In this document: positions 55,097-62,278 of the stretch, piece by piece
Layout: the number at the start of each line of letters is the position of its first letter
How positions within the stretch are numbered: position 1 is the first letter of the stretch
Assembly: GCA_947571115.1 (NCBI GenBank)
Contig: CANOWW010000003.1
Coordinates: 17,293-81,292 of the forward strand
DNA length: 64,000 nucleotides
Source of the DNA: an uncultured Clostridium sp.
GTDB lineage: Bacteria; Bacillota; Clostridia; TANB77; CAG-508
Direction: 5' to 3'
Position numbers and translations under genes: made by a program
The notes under the pieces: generated by a model
Database searches by the model: none
The model's input: only the letters and a program-made list of their open reading frames with translations
What the model was told of the DNA's origin: nothing

Positions 55097-55180
55097 CTTT
55101 TCTCCTCTTTCTTTACACTTATATTGTACACGTTTTTGAAAGAAAAAACAAGGATTTTTTTGACTTTTTATATAAAATAA

Positions 55181-55204
55181 AAAAGGCAGATGTTTAATCC
55201 GCCC
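55181..55204 (-). terminator. Terminator after the anchored cohesin-like gene
   Basis: GGCGGAT and ATCTGCC pair (one G-T) around a short loop, followed on the minus strand by a T-rich run. Confidence 0.75.
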
Positions 55205-55216
55205 AAATTATTTTTC

Positions 55217-56023
55217 TTACATATCCTTATTCAATTTTTCGATTTTTATATAGAACCCAAATGCTACTGCTATTGCAACTACTGTTAAAACAAGCAACGT
55301 ATCACTGACACCTGTTTTTGGCATATTTTCATTTGAAGTAGTATTTGTCATTGTGTTGACATAGCTTGAAACATTAGAAGTATTAGTATTCGTGTTTGCC
55401 ACATTGGTATTGTTGGTTCGGTTAGCTGTATTTGTGTTATTCGCTGTATTATTTGCATTTGTATTACTTGTTATCGTAGGAATTGACAACGTATTATTGC
55501 TTGTATTTGTATTCGTTGTATTAGTCGTATTGCTTGTAGAATCTGGCGTGCCAACTGTAATCGAAGTAGAAATATCGGTCGCAGAAATATCTGTTTCACT
55601 ATTTGAAGCCGTAATATTATTAAATGCTATCGAACCTTTTTTACCTGTTACACCTTCTTTTGTTTTAAACGTAATTGACAAAACCTCCTGTGTTGATGAA
55701 ACAAACATACTTTTCGTTAATTCAATCTTTCCTGTTGTACTATCATAAGTCGCATTCCATTTATTTAGTCCAATAACACTTGATTCATTAATTGGTTCAA
55801 ATACGTCAGTATCATATTTTAAATCACCTTTTAAAGAATTAATTCCATTGGTTCCAACATCCAAATTAGAGACTCTAATTCTTACCGTAAATTCGGTTGC
55901 TTCCTGAACAGTTGTAGAATTGGTTGACATGGCAGCTGTAAAACTTAGCGCGCTTACTGCAGTTGACATAGCAAAAATTGCTACCATAACAATTAATATC
56001 ATACTAAAAATCTTCTTTTTCAT
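55217..56023 (-). CDS. Cell-wall-anchored protein with cohesin-like domain, 268 aa
   Basis: The start is the ATG at 56023 behind AAGGAG. A signal peptide (about 1-25, '...STAVSALSF') is followed by a domain (about 27-160) with 'TEFTVRIRVSNL', 'GDLKYDTDVFEPI' and 'LSITFKTKEGVTGKKGSIAF', the pattern of cohesin domains. A linker of Asn/Thr repeats (about 165-235) leads to a sortase-type end: 'MPKTG', a hydrophobic helix and Lys-rich tail. The sorting motif has Met instead of the Leu of LPxTG. It may bind dockerin-like partners, or just use the fold. Confidence 0.8.
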   Translation of the reverse strand: MKKKIFSMILIVMVAIFAMSTAVSALSFTAAMSTNSTTVQEATEFTVRIRVSNLDVGTNGINSLKGDLKYDTDVFEPINESSVIGLNKWNATYDSTTGKIELTKSMFVSSTQEVLSITFKTKEGVTGKKGSIAFNNITASNSETDISATDISTSITVGTPDSTSNTTNTTNTNTSNNTLSIPTITSNTNANNTANNTNTANRTNNTNVANTNTNTSNVSSYVNTMTNTTSNENMPKTGVSDTLLVLTVVAIAVAFGFYIKIEKLNKDM

Positions 56024-56213
56024 AGCATTTCTCCTTTTAATCATTTTATCGTTATTTCTATTATACAACGTTTATAAAAAAAAATCAAGTACTTATATAT
56101 TACATTTTAGTAACATTTTTGTAACGCAAATGTAATATATATTTTCAGCTTTTCTCTTTATTTCTTTGGCAATTTGGTATATAATAAAAGTATCATGTAC
56201 AAAGGAGTTTTTT

Positions 56214-57338
56214 ATGAACATAAATGCTATCCTCAAAAAAGAAGGAATTGAGGTAAAATCACAATTAGATAAATCACAAATAAACCGAATTGCAAGCCTT
56301 ATCTCTGAAAAAATTTGTAATACTTTTCCAGAGCATAATTTAAACCAAAACGATATTTTTTCACTGCTTTCTACTTTAACCATGTTTATCGCAAAAATGC
56401 CAGCCGATTCCACTGCTGCCAAATATTTTTCAAAAATAAACGCCATTTATTTTAGTGACACCATGGATTTGGAAAATCTTGACACATTAGTTATTCATGA
56501 ATGCCTTCATGCCATTCAAGAAGTGAAAAATTCCAACGGAAAACTTCTAAAACTTGGTCTATATGATTTTGCTTCTGGCAACGGACAAGGCATTAATGAA
56601 GCTGCTGTGCAACTCATGTCCACTAAAGTGGCTGGTATACAAGAAGATACTGTAAAATACTATAACTTAAATTTCCACACACCAAGCCCACTATTTTATC
56701 CAATCGAAACGGCACTTATCAATCAAATGGCTTATTTTACAGGAACTTATCCACTTTTTCATAGTACTTTGTATAGCAATTACATTTTCAAAAATACTTT
56801 TATTGCAAAATCAAACGAAAAAGTCTATCATACCATTGAAAAAAATTTTGATTTAATTATCCATTATGAGGAACTTTTATCGTTTTCGTATGCAGAACTG
56901 GCTGACTATTCCAAAAATAATGCAAGTCTCCATAAAATAAAAAAGCTAAATACAAAAATTGACTCGATTAAAAATTTTATTTTTAATATCACACTTTCGA
57001 CTCAAAGATTAACCGTTGAAAACTGTTTTAATACCGAGTTAGACAATGTTCGAGACACTGCTTCCTTAAAGCTTGTCCGAGAACGTTTATACACTTTTAA
57101 CTCTTTTTTATTTATGGCAGAAAATGATGATTTTTATTCAAAATTTTATTGTGAAATGATGAATAAATTGGAAGAAAAAGAAGAACTAATCAACAAACAT
57201 GGCGTACTAAATTACTTAAATGACCTTCAAACTGACTTGCTTGACTTAACCAAAGACCAATTTGGTTTCAACTTTTTCCGCCGATTATTTAACAAATTAA
57301 AATTACTATTTGAAGAAGCAATTCGTGAAAAAAATTAG
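56214..57338 (+). CDS. Putative zinc metallopeptidase-like protein with HExxH, 374 aa
   Basis: The start is the ATG at 56214 behind AAAGGAG. There is no signal peptide, so it is probably cytoplasmic. 'TLVIHECLHAIQE' (about 92-104) contains HExxH, and about 30 residues later 'INEAAVQLMS' offers a Glu as third zinc ligand, the gluzincin layout. The C-terminal half is long and helical with no recognised domain. I do not recognise the family. A TATAAT-like -10 lies at 56180-56185. Confidence 0.7.
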   Translation: MNINAILKKEGIEVKSQLDKSQINRIASLISEKICNTFPEHNLNQNDIFSLLSTLTMFIAKMPADSTAAKYFSKINAIYFSDTMDLENLDTLVIHECLHAIQEVKNSNGKLLKLGLYDFASGNGQGINEAAVQLMSTKVAGIQEDTVKYYNLNFHTPSPLFYPIETALINQMAYFTGTYPLFHSTLYSNYIFKNTFIAKSNEKVYHTIEKNFDLIIHYEELLSFSYAELADYSKNNASLHKIKKLNTKIDSIKNFIFNITLSTQRLTVENCFNTELDNVRDTASLKLVRERLYTFNSFLFMAENDDFYSKFYCEMMNKLEEKEELINKHGVLNYLNDLQTDLLDLTKDQFGFNFFRRLFNKLKLLFEEAIREKN

Positions 57339-57363
57339 GGGCAATCTAAAAGATTCCCCTCTT
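57337..57363. terminator. Bidirectional terminator
   Basis: AGGGGC-AATCT and AGATT-CCCCT form a stem with one bulge, between the convergent HExxH gene and the prepilin gene. Confidence 0.75.
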
Positions 57364-57371
57364 AATTTCGT

Positions 57372-57807
57372 TTATTCGAGCACATAATCTGTTGAATAAA
57401 CCGTCCCATTGATATTAATATATGTTTTCAAAATATCATTACCATTTTCAGCAATTTCTTTTTTGACCTTAAATTCCTCAATATTTTCACACAATTTTAT
57501 TTTATTAAAATAAAGCATATTTCCCAATAAAACAAATGTATTCGAGTTTTTTCCATTTGAAAATGTTACATAACCAGCTGTCTCTGCTTCATCACTGCAC
57601 TTCCCCACAGAATATCCTCCCTGTGTTTGGTCTAACATATACAAATTAAATTTATTGTATTCTGAGCTTGTACCATTTGTCCTATTGATATCTTTCATAT
57701 TACTGTTAAAAACAGTAGTTATCACACCTACAATACCAATTATAACCACAAATGAAATAATATAAATAACAAGACTTACCATTGTAATTCCGTCTTTGAT
57801 TTTCCAT
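57372..57807 (-). CDS. Type IV prepilin-like protein, needs a +1 frameshift at codon 6 (144 aa)
   Basis: The only SD-supported start (AGAGGTG, 7-base spacing) is the ATG at 57807: ATG GAA AAT CAA AGA then CGG. Skipping the C gives 'MENQR-GITMVSLVIYIISF', a near-perfect class III prepilin signal: short charged leader, Gly at -1 of the cleavage site, then a hydrophobic helix. Clostridial relatives typically read like 'QKGITLVALVITII'. The ATG at 57782 lies inside this helix and would lose the leader and cleavage site. The remaining ~110 residues are a polar extracellular domain. Function: pilus-like fibre or minor pilin. The codon-6 shift could also control expression. Confidence 0.75.
57789..57792 (-). 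other. Putative CGG-A +1 frameshift site in the prepilin gene
   Basis: AGA CGG AAT in the starting frame, AGA C GGA ATT after the shift. P-site codon AGA (Arg), the fifth codon of the gene. The shift inserts the Gly cut by prepilin peptidase. Confidence 0.65.
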
Positions 57808-57880
57808 TTTCAAACACCTCTTATTTAATATACATTAAATTGCAAATAATATCAATAGAAATCCAAAAATTTTAATCAAA

Positions 57881-57906
57881 AAATAAGAGACTATTAGAAG
57901 TCCCCT
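57881..57906 (-). terminator. Terminator after rplL
   Basis: GGGACT and AGTCTC form a stem with a T-rich run on the minus strand, about 55 bases past the rplL stop. The rest of 57808-57963 shows nothing. Confidence 0.7.
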
Positions 57907-57963
57907 ATCTTTTATTATATCACATTTTCAGCATTATGTCAAGCATATAGAACTGTTAAATCC

Positions 57964-58335
57964 CTATTGTAGCTCAACAGTAGCTCCAGCTTCTGCGAAT
58001 TTCGCTTTCATTTCTTCAGCTTCTTCTTTTGCTACACCTTCTTTAATTGTTTTTGGTGCGCCATCAGCAATTTCTTTTGCTTCTTTCAAACCTAAACCAG
58101 TTGCTTCTCTAATTACTTTGATAACTTGGATTTTGTTTGCTCCAGTATCTTTTAATACAACTGTGAAATCTGATTTTTCAGCTGCAGCTTCACCAGCTGC
58201 TCCTCCAGCTGCTGGTGCTGCAACTGCTGCTGCAGTTACACCGTATTTTTCTTCAATTCCTTTTACTAATTCTGATAATTCAACAACTGTTAAGCTGTCG
58301 ATTTCTTCTAACATTTTATCTGTTTTCTCACTCAT
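57964..58335 (-). CDS. rplL: 50S ribosomal protein L7/L12, 123 aa
   Basis: N-terminal dimerisation part ('[20 protein letters not shown]'), Ala/Gly hinge and C-terminal factor-binding domain ('[20 protein letters not shown]', '[18 protein letters not shown]'). It recruits elongation factors to the stalk. Standard length. A structured repeat lies between it and rplJ. Confidence 0.98.
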   Translation of the reverse strand: MSEKTDKMLEEIDSLTVVELSELVKGIEEKYGVTAAAVAAPAAGGAAGEAAAEKSDFTVVLKDTGANKIQVIKVIREATGLGLKEAKEIADGAPKTIKEGVAKEEAEEMKAKFAEAGATVELQ

Positions 58336-58435
58336 TATAATATTCTCCTTTTTTAATATAATTTTGAAAGTTTCACTTTCTTTTTATCTCTCAATAAATA
58401 TTTTTATATAGTTCTGTTTCCAATTAATTTTTATC

Positions 58436-58539
58436 AAAAACAAGTATTGCAAGGCAGACGAATAAAAAAAGTAAAGGCGCGTACATAAGTACGTAACTGC
58501 TTTTTTTATGATGTCTAACACAGCAAGACGCTGTTTTTC
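58436..58539. repeat. Structured repeat, copy C (between rplJ and rplL)
   Basis: Third copy of the ~100-bp element. Outer arm AAAC/GTTT, then TGC/GCA, AGAC/GTCT, an AT arm (ATAAAAAAAG/CTTTTTTTAT) and the apex CGTAC/GTACG. Arms differ from copies A and B in a paired way. Confidence 0.7.
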
Positions 58540-58547
58540 ATAAAAAT

Positions 58548-59048
58548 TTATGCTTCTGACTCTTTTTTTACTCTAACTGCATCCAATGTAGCAGCCAATT
58601 TTGATACATTAGCAAGCAAGCAACCTGCCAATTTTGCAATCAATTCTTCTCTTGATGGAAAAACTGCAAGTGTTGTCAATTCTTCGATGGAAGCAACTTT
58701 TCCTTCTAACACACCTGCTTTGATTTTATAAAATTCATTCGCTTTTGCATATTTATAAATAGCCTTTAATGTAGGTAAATATTCCTCATTTGTCATAATC
58801 ACTGCTGTTGGACCTTCCAAGCTATCTCCTAAATCAAATCCACACTCTGCCAAAGCTCTTCTTGTGATATTGTTTTTAATAACACAATATTCGCCATTTG
58901 CCTCTCTTACAGTTTTTCTTAAATTCGTAACATCTTCTACATTAATTCCTCTGTAATCTGTTAAAAGTACCAAACCAGCATTTTTCATTTTTTCTGCTAA
59001 TTCTTTTACTTCTTTTTCTTTTTGTGCAATAATTTTTTGATTTGCCAT
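58548..59048 (-). CDS. rplJ: 50S ribosomal protein L10, 166 aa
   Basis: 'IIAQKEKEVKELAEKMKNAG', 'LLTDYRGINVEDVTNLRKTV' and 'KNNITRRALAEC' are typical. L10 anchors L7/L12 dimers and in bacteria usually represses its own operon by binding the leader. It starts behind GAGGAGGTG. Confidence 0.98.
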   Translation of the reverse strand: MANQKIIAQKEKEVKELAEKMKNAGLVLLTDYRGINVEDVTNLRKTVREANGEYCVIKNNITRRALAECGFDLGDSLEGPTAVIMTNEEYLPTLKAIYKYAKANEFYKIKAGVLEGKVASIEELTTLAVFPSREELIAKLAGCLLANVSKLAATLDAVRVKKESEA

Positions 59049-59095
59049 CTTTCCTTCTTCACCTCCTCATATCTATTTATACTTTTTATTCTAAA

Positions 59096-59138
59096 CAAAA
59101 ACTCTTCTATTCCACCCAAAGTAATAGAAGAGTTTTTC
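59096..59138 (-). terminator. Attenuator-like terminator in the rplJ leader
   Basis: ACTCTTCTATT and AATAGAAGAGT form a perfect 11-bp stem followed by TTTTTG on the minus strand. It lies between rplA and rplJ, where many Bacillota have a leader terminator that sets the rplJL level. Confidence 0.8.
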
Positions 59139-59264
59139 CCTCTTATTTATTACCTCGGTAGGAATTTACTATGAAGTTAGCGCTATAAGCGCTAACTAAG
59201 ATATCTGTAACTCGCTTTGCTTCGTACAGCTATCTTAACCTACTGTCTTCGGTTCTATTTATTT
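59139..59264 (-). promoter_or_regulatory. rplJL leader with stem structures (L10 leader candidate)
   Basis: This gap holds an inverted repeat (GTTAGCGC/GCGCTAAC, 59176-59197), a second arm (AAGATATC... with GCTATCTT) and no gene. Its position before the terminator fits an L10-L7/L12-binding leader, but I cannot confirm the consensus binding kink-turn. Confidence 0.5.
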
Positions 59265-59942
59265 TTAGTTAATGTGTAGACTTGGCCCCATGGTTGTTGT
59301 TACTGCTACACTTTTAATGTATTGTCCTTTGGCTGCTGCTGGCTTTGCTTTGATAATTGCATCCATAATCGTATTGTAATTTTCAAGCAATTTTTCAGCT
59401 CCAAATGATACTTTACCAAAACCTAAGTGAATAATATTTGTTTTATCCAAACGATATTCAACTTTACCAGATTTAATTTCCTGTACTGCTTTTGTTACAT
59501 CCATAGTAACTGTTCCAGATTTAGGATTTGGCATTAAACCCTTTGGTCCTAATACTTTACCCAATCTACCAATAACACCCATCATATCCGGTGTAGCAAC
59601 AATTACATCATAGTCAAACCAATTTTCTTTCTCTATTTTTGGAACTAACTCTTCAGCCCCCACAAAATCTGCTCCTGCAGCTTCTGCTTCTTTTGCTTTA
59701 TCTCCTTTTGCAAATACCAAAACCTTTAAAGATTTACCAGTTCCATGTGGAAGAACTACTGTTCCTCTTACTTGTTGGTCAGCATGTTTTGAATCAACAC
59801 CTAAACGAACATGCAATTCAACTGTTTCATCAAATTTTCTTTTTGGCATCTTCTCAATTACTTCCAATGCTTCTTTGGCATCATAAATTTTCGCACTGTC
59901 TACTAATTTAGCAGCCTCTTTGTAAATTTTTCCTCTTTTCAT
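59265..59942 (-). CDS. rplA: 50S ribosomal protein L1, 225 aa
   Basis: The start is the ATG at 59942 behind GGGAGG. '[20 protein letters not shown]', '[19 protein letters not shown]' and '[20 protein letters not shown]' are typical. It forms the L1 stalk that guides E-site tRNA. Normal length, after rplK. Confidence 0.98.
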   Translation of the reverse strand: MKRGKIYKEAAKLVDSAKIYDAKEALEVIEKMPKRKFDETVELHVRLGVDSKHADQQVRGTVVLPHGTGKSLKVLVFAKGDKAKEAEAAGADFVGAEELVPKIEKENWFDYDVIVATPDMMGVIGRLGKVLGPKGLMPNPKSGTVTMDVTKAVQEIKSGKVEYRLDKTNIIHLGFGKVSFGAEKLLENYNTIMDAIIKAKPAAAKGQYIKSVAVTTTMGPSLHIN

Positions 59943-60000
59943 TTTTAACCTCCCTTGGTACAAACGATACCTAAATCTCCCAAAATTTATTACTAATTTA

Positions 60001-60429
60001 TTATTCTGTTACTGTAACACCCATTGAACGAGCAGTTCCCATAACCATGCTCATAGCAGCTTCTAATGAACCAGCATTTAAGTCTTCCATTTTTGTTTTT
60101 GCAATTTCTTCTACTTGAGCTTTTGTTATTTTAGCCACTTTTTCCATATTTGGTTTTCCAGAACCTTTTTGCAAATTAATTGCTTTTTTAATTAAAACTG
60201 CTACTGGTGCAACTTTCGTAATAAACGTAAAAGATTTATCTTTGTAAACAGAAATCACAACTGGAATGATCATTCCAGGTTGATTTGCTGTTTTATCATT
60301 AAATTCTTTTACAAACTGCATAATATTCACACCACTAGAGCCAAGCGCTGGTCCAACTGGTGGAGCTGGTGACGCTTTTCCAGCTTCTATTTGTAACTTA
60401 ATAATATTTACGACTTCCTTCTCTGCCAT
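60001..60429 (-). CDS. rplK: 50S ribosomal protein L11, 142 aa
   Basis: The start is the ATG at 60429 ('[20 protein letters not shown]'). The proline-rich '[19 protein letters not shown]' and the C-terminal '[20 protein letters not shown]' are classical. It binds the GTPase-associated 23S rRNA region. Confidence 0.98.
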   Translation of the reverse strand: MAEKEVVNIIKLQIEAGKASPAPPVGPALGSSGVNIMQFVKEFNDKTANQPGMIIPVVISVYKDKSFTFITKVAPVAVLIKKAINLQKGSGKPNMEKVAKITKAQVEEIAKTKMEDLNAGSLEAAMSMVMGTARSMGVTVTE

Positions 60430-60450
60430 TTTCATTTCTCCCTTCATATT

Positions 60451-60984
60451 TTAGTTTACTTTTTGAACTTGGGCAAATTCTAATTCTACTGGCGTTTCTC
60501 TACCAAACATAGAAACTAGAACTTTTACCTTTTGCTTTTCTTGATTAATTTCTTGTACAACGCCAACAAATCCTTCTAACGGACCATTGATAACTTGTAC
60601 CGTATCATTTATATCATAATCCACATTCACTGGTACATCATCAAATCCCATATTTCTGATTTCTGCTTCTGTCAGCGGAATTGGATCCGTTCCAGAACCA
60701 ACAAATCCTGTAACACCTCTTGTATTTCTAACAATATACCAAGATTCTTCTGTTACAATCATCTTAATCAAAACATAACCCGGAAAAACTTTCTTCAAAT
60801 TTGTTTTTCTTTTTCCATCTTTAATTTCAACTTGCTCCTCCATCGGAACAACAATATTAAAGAAAAAGTCTTCTAATTCTCTATTTTTAATCGTTTTTTC
60901 CAAATCTGTTTTGACCTTGTTCTCATACCCAGAATATGTATGAATGACATACCAATTTGCTTTTTCTTCATTTTCTTGAGACAT
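60451..60984 (-). CDS. nusG: Transcription antitermination/elongation factor NusG, 177 aa
   Basis: An NGN domain ('WYVIHTYSGYENKVKTDLEK', 'FPGYVLIKMIVTEESWYIVR') followed by a KOW domain ('NDTVQVINGPLEGFVGVVQE'). It binds RNA polymerase and couples to S10 on the ribosome. Standard length; between secE and rplK. Confidence 0.98.
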   Translation of the reverse strand: MSQENEEKANWYVIHTYSGYENKVKTDLEKTIKNRELEDFFFNIVVPMEEQVEIKDGKRKTNLKKVFPGYVLIKMIVTEESWYIVRNTRGVTGFVGSGTDPIPLTEAEIRNMGFDDVPVNVDYDINDTVQVINGPLEGFVGVVQEINQEKQKVKVLVSMFGRETPVELEFAQVQKVN

Positions 60985-61007
60985 CTATCTTTAGCCTCCT
61001 TTATTTA

Positions 61008-61391
61008 TTATTGAACAACATTTTCAGTAGAATTCTGTTCTGGCTCTGTCGTTACCCCACTTGTCTCTGGATTTACATCTGGTTCTACCACATTTGTATC
61101 TTCTTGCTCATCTAATGCAGTTTCTTCCTCAGAATTATTTTCATTCTCCTGTTGTGTTGTTTCATTTGAAACTAATGATTTCAATTTCTCTACGCCAAAC
61201 TCATTCAAATTTTCAAAACATACATCTAAAACAAACACAATTGCAGCAACAATAATCACAATTGATATTACCGCAGACGTACTACCTACTAATTCTTTAA
61301 AAGTTGGCCAAGTCACTTTTTTCATTTCTGATTTCAATTCTTTGCTAAAATTATTTTTCTTTTTCTCACTATTTACATCTTTCTTTGCCAT
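61008..61391 (-). CDS. secE: Protein translocase subunit SecE with acidic C-terminal tail, 127 aa
   Basis: The conserved amphipathic helix and the single transmembrane segment are present: 'LKSEMKKVTWPTFKELVGST' and 'VISIVIIVAAIVFVLDVCF'. SecE clamps SecY. The typical single-span SecE ends at ~60-65 residues. Here about 50 more residues rich in Glu, Asn, Thr and Val extend outside the membrane, an unusual acidic tail. The tail has no in-frame anomalies. Confidence 0.95.
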   Translation of the reverse strand: MAKKDVNSEKKKNNFSKELKSEMKKVTWPTFKELVGSTSAVISIVIIVAAIVFVLDVCFENLNEFGVEKLKSLVSNETTQQENENNSEEETALDEQEDTNVVEPDVNPETSGVTTEPEQNSTENVVQ

Positions 61392-61410
61392 AACATCCCC
61401 CTTACAGGTC

Positions 61411-61578
61411 TTACTTTGTTTCTTTGTGCACTGTGTGTTTCTTGCAGAATTTGCAATATTTATTAAGTTCTAAACGATCTGCCGTATTTCTCTTATTTTT
61501 CGTTGTTGTATAATTTCTCCTTTTGCATTCTGTACACTCTAAAATTATACATTTTTCTCTTGGTCCTTTTGAAGCCAT
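61411..61578 (-). CDS. rpmG: 50S ribosomal protein L33 (zinc-type), 55 aa
   Basis: Translated directly: '[20 protein letters not shown]' then '...[19 protein letters not shown]'. Four Cys (two CxxC pairs) form the zinc ribbon of the C+ form. It precedes secE by 19 bp, the usual order rpmG-secE-nusG. It is the first gene of the operon. Confidence 0.97.
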   Translation of the reverse strand: MASKGPREKCIILECTECKRRNYTTTKNKRNTADRLELNKYCKFCKKHTVHKETK

Positions 61579-61661
61579 ATTATTACACCTCCGTCTATTT
61601 TACTCTATTTTAACGATGTGAGTTTGTGTGCCTGTACTATCTTTTTAATACATGCTTAGAT

Positions 61662-61690
61662 ACTCTATCATAAAATCTTGTGTTTGTCAA
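61662..61690 (-). promoter_or_regulatory. Promoter of the rpmG-secE-nusG-rplKAJL operon
   Basis: TTGACA (61690-61685), 17-base spacer, TAGAGT (61667-61662) on the minus strand, about 85 bases before rpmG. The -35 is perfect and the -10 is weak. Confidence 0.65.
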
Positions 61691-61713
61691 TCATTTTCTT
61701 GATTTTTTTCATA

Positions 61714-62277
61714 TTATTTTTTCTTTTTTACCGAAAAGCCAAATTTTCCCAATTTTTTTCCTTGCAAAAAATAGCCCCCATTGCTATAAGAAATCAAATT
61801 GCATTTCGCAATGTCAAAAGCTCCTTTTTCATCAATATATCGTTCATCTGCATTAATAGCTAGCACTTCTGCCACAAATTGCGTATGGCTTCCATAATTC
61901 TTTTCTTCAATAACTTTGCATTCCACAGAAACTGGACTTTCTTTTATCATTGGACACTGGACAAAATTCGCTTTTTCCTTTGTCAACTTCATCTCCTTAA
62001 ATTTATCAAATTTCGCGCCGCTTCTAACACCACACCAATCTGTTGCAAAGGCAAGTTTTTCAGTGGTCAGATTAATCACAAACTCTTTACTTTCCTTTAT
62101 CAAATGATACGAATATCGCTCTGGCCTTACGGAAATATAAACAATTGGTGGATTGGTATTGATAATACCAGTCCACGCAACTGTCATAATATTCGATTTT
62201 TCCATCGTTCCGGAACTCACTAAAACCGCTGGAATTGGATATAAAAAAGTTCCCGGCTTCCACATTACTTTTGCCAT
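61714..62277 (-). CDS. Flavin reductase-like (FMN-binding) protein, 187 aa
   Basis: 'KPGTFLYPIPAVLVSSGTME', 'IMTVAWTGIINTNPPIVYIS' and 'VINLTTEKLAFATDWCGVRS' match the split-barrel FMN-binding flavin reductase / DIM6-NTAB family. The enzyme likely reduces flavins with NAD(P)H or binds FMN for another oxidoreductase. 187 residues is normal. It abuts the 420-aa unknown gene. Confidence 0.9.
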   Translation of the reverse strand: MAKVMWKPGTFLYPIPAVLVSSGTMEKSNIMTVAWTGIINTNPPIVYISVRPERYSYHLIKESKEFVINLTTEKLAFATDWCGVRSGAKFDKFKEMKLTKEKANFVQCPMIKESPVSVECKVIEEKNYGSHTQFVAEVLAINADERYIDEKGAFDIAKCNLISYSNGGYFLQGKKLGKFGFSVKKKK

Positions 62278-62278
62278 T

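Noticed and set aside
17492..57807. Random sequencing or assembly indels as the sole cause of the broken genes
   Set aside because: Not fully excluded, but all five breaks are the same kind (one extra C before GGA in a CGG codon) and in-frame CGG is otherwise almost absent; random indels would also hit homopolymers and other codons, which I do not see.
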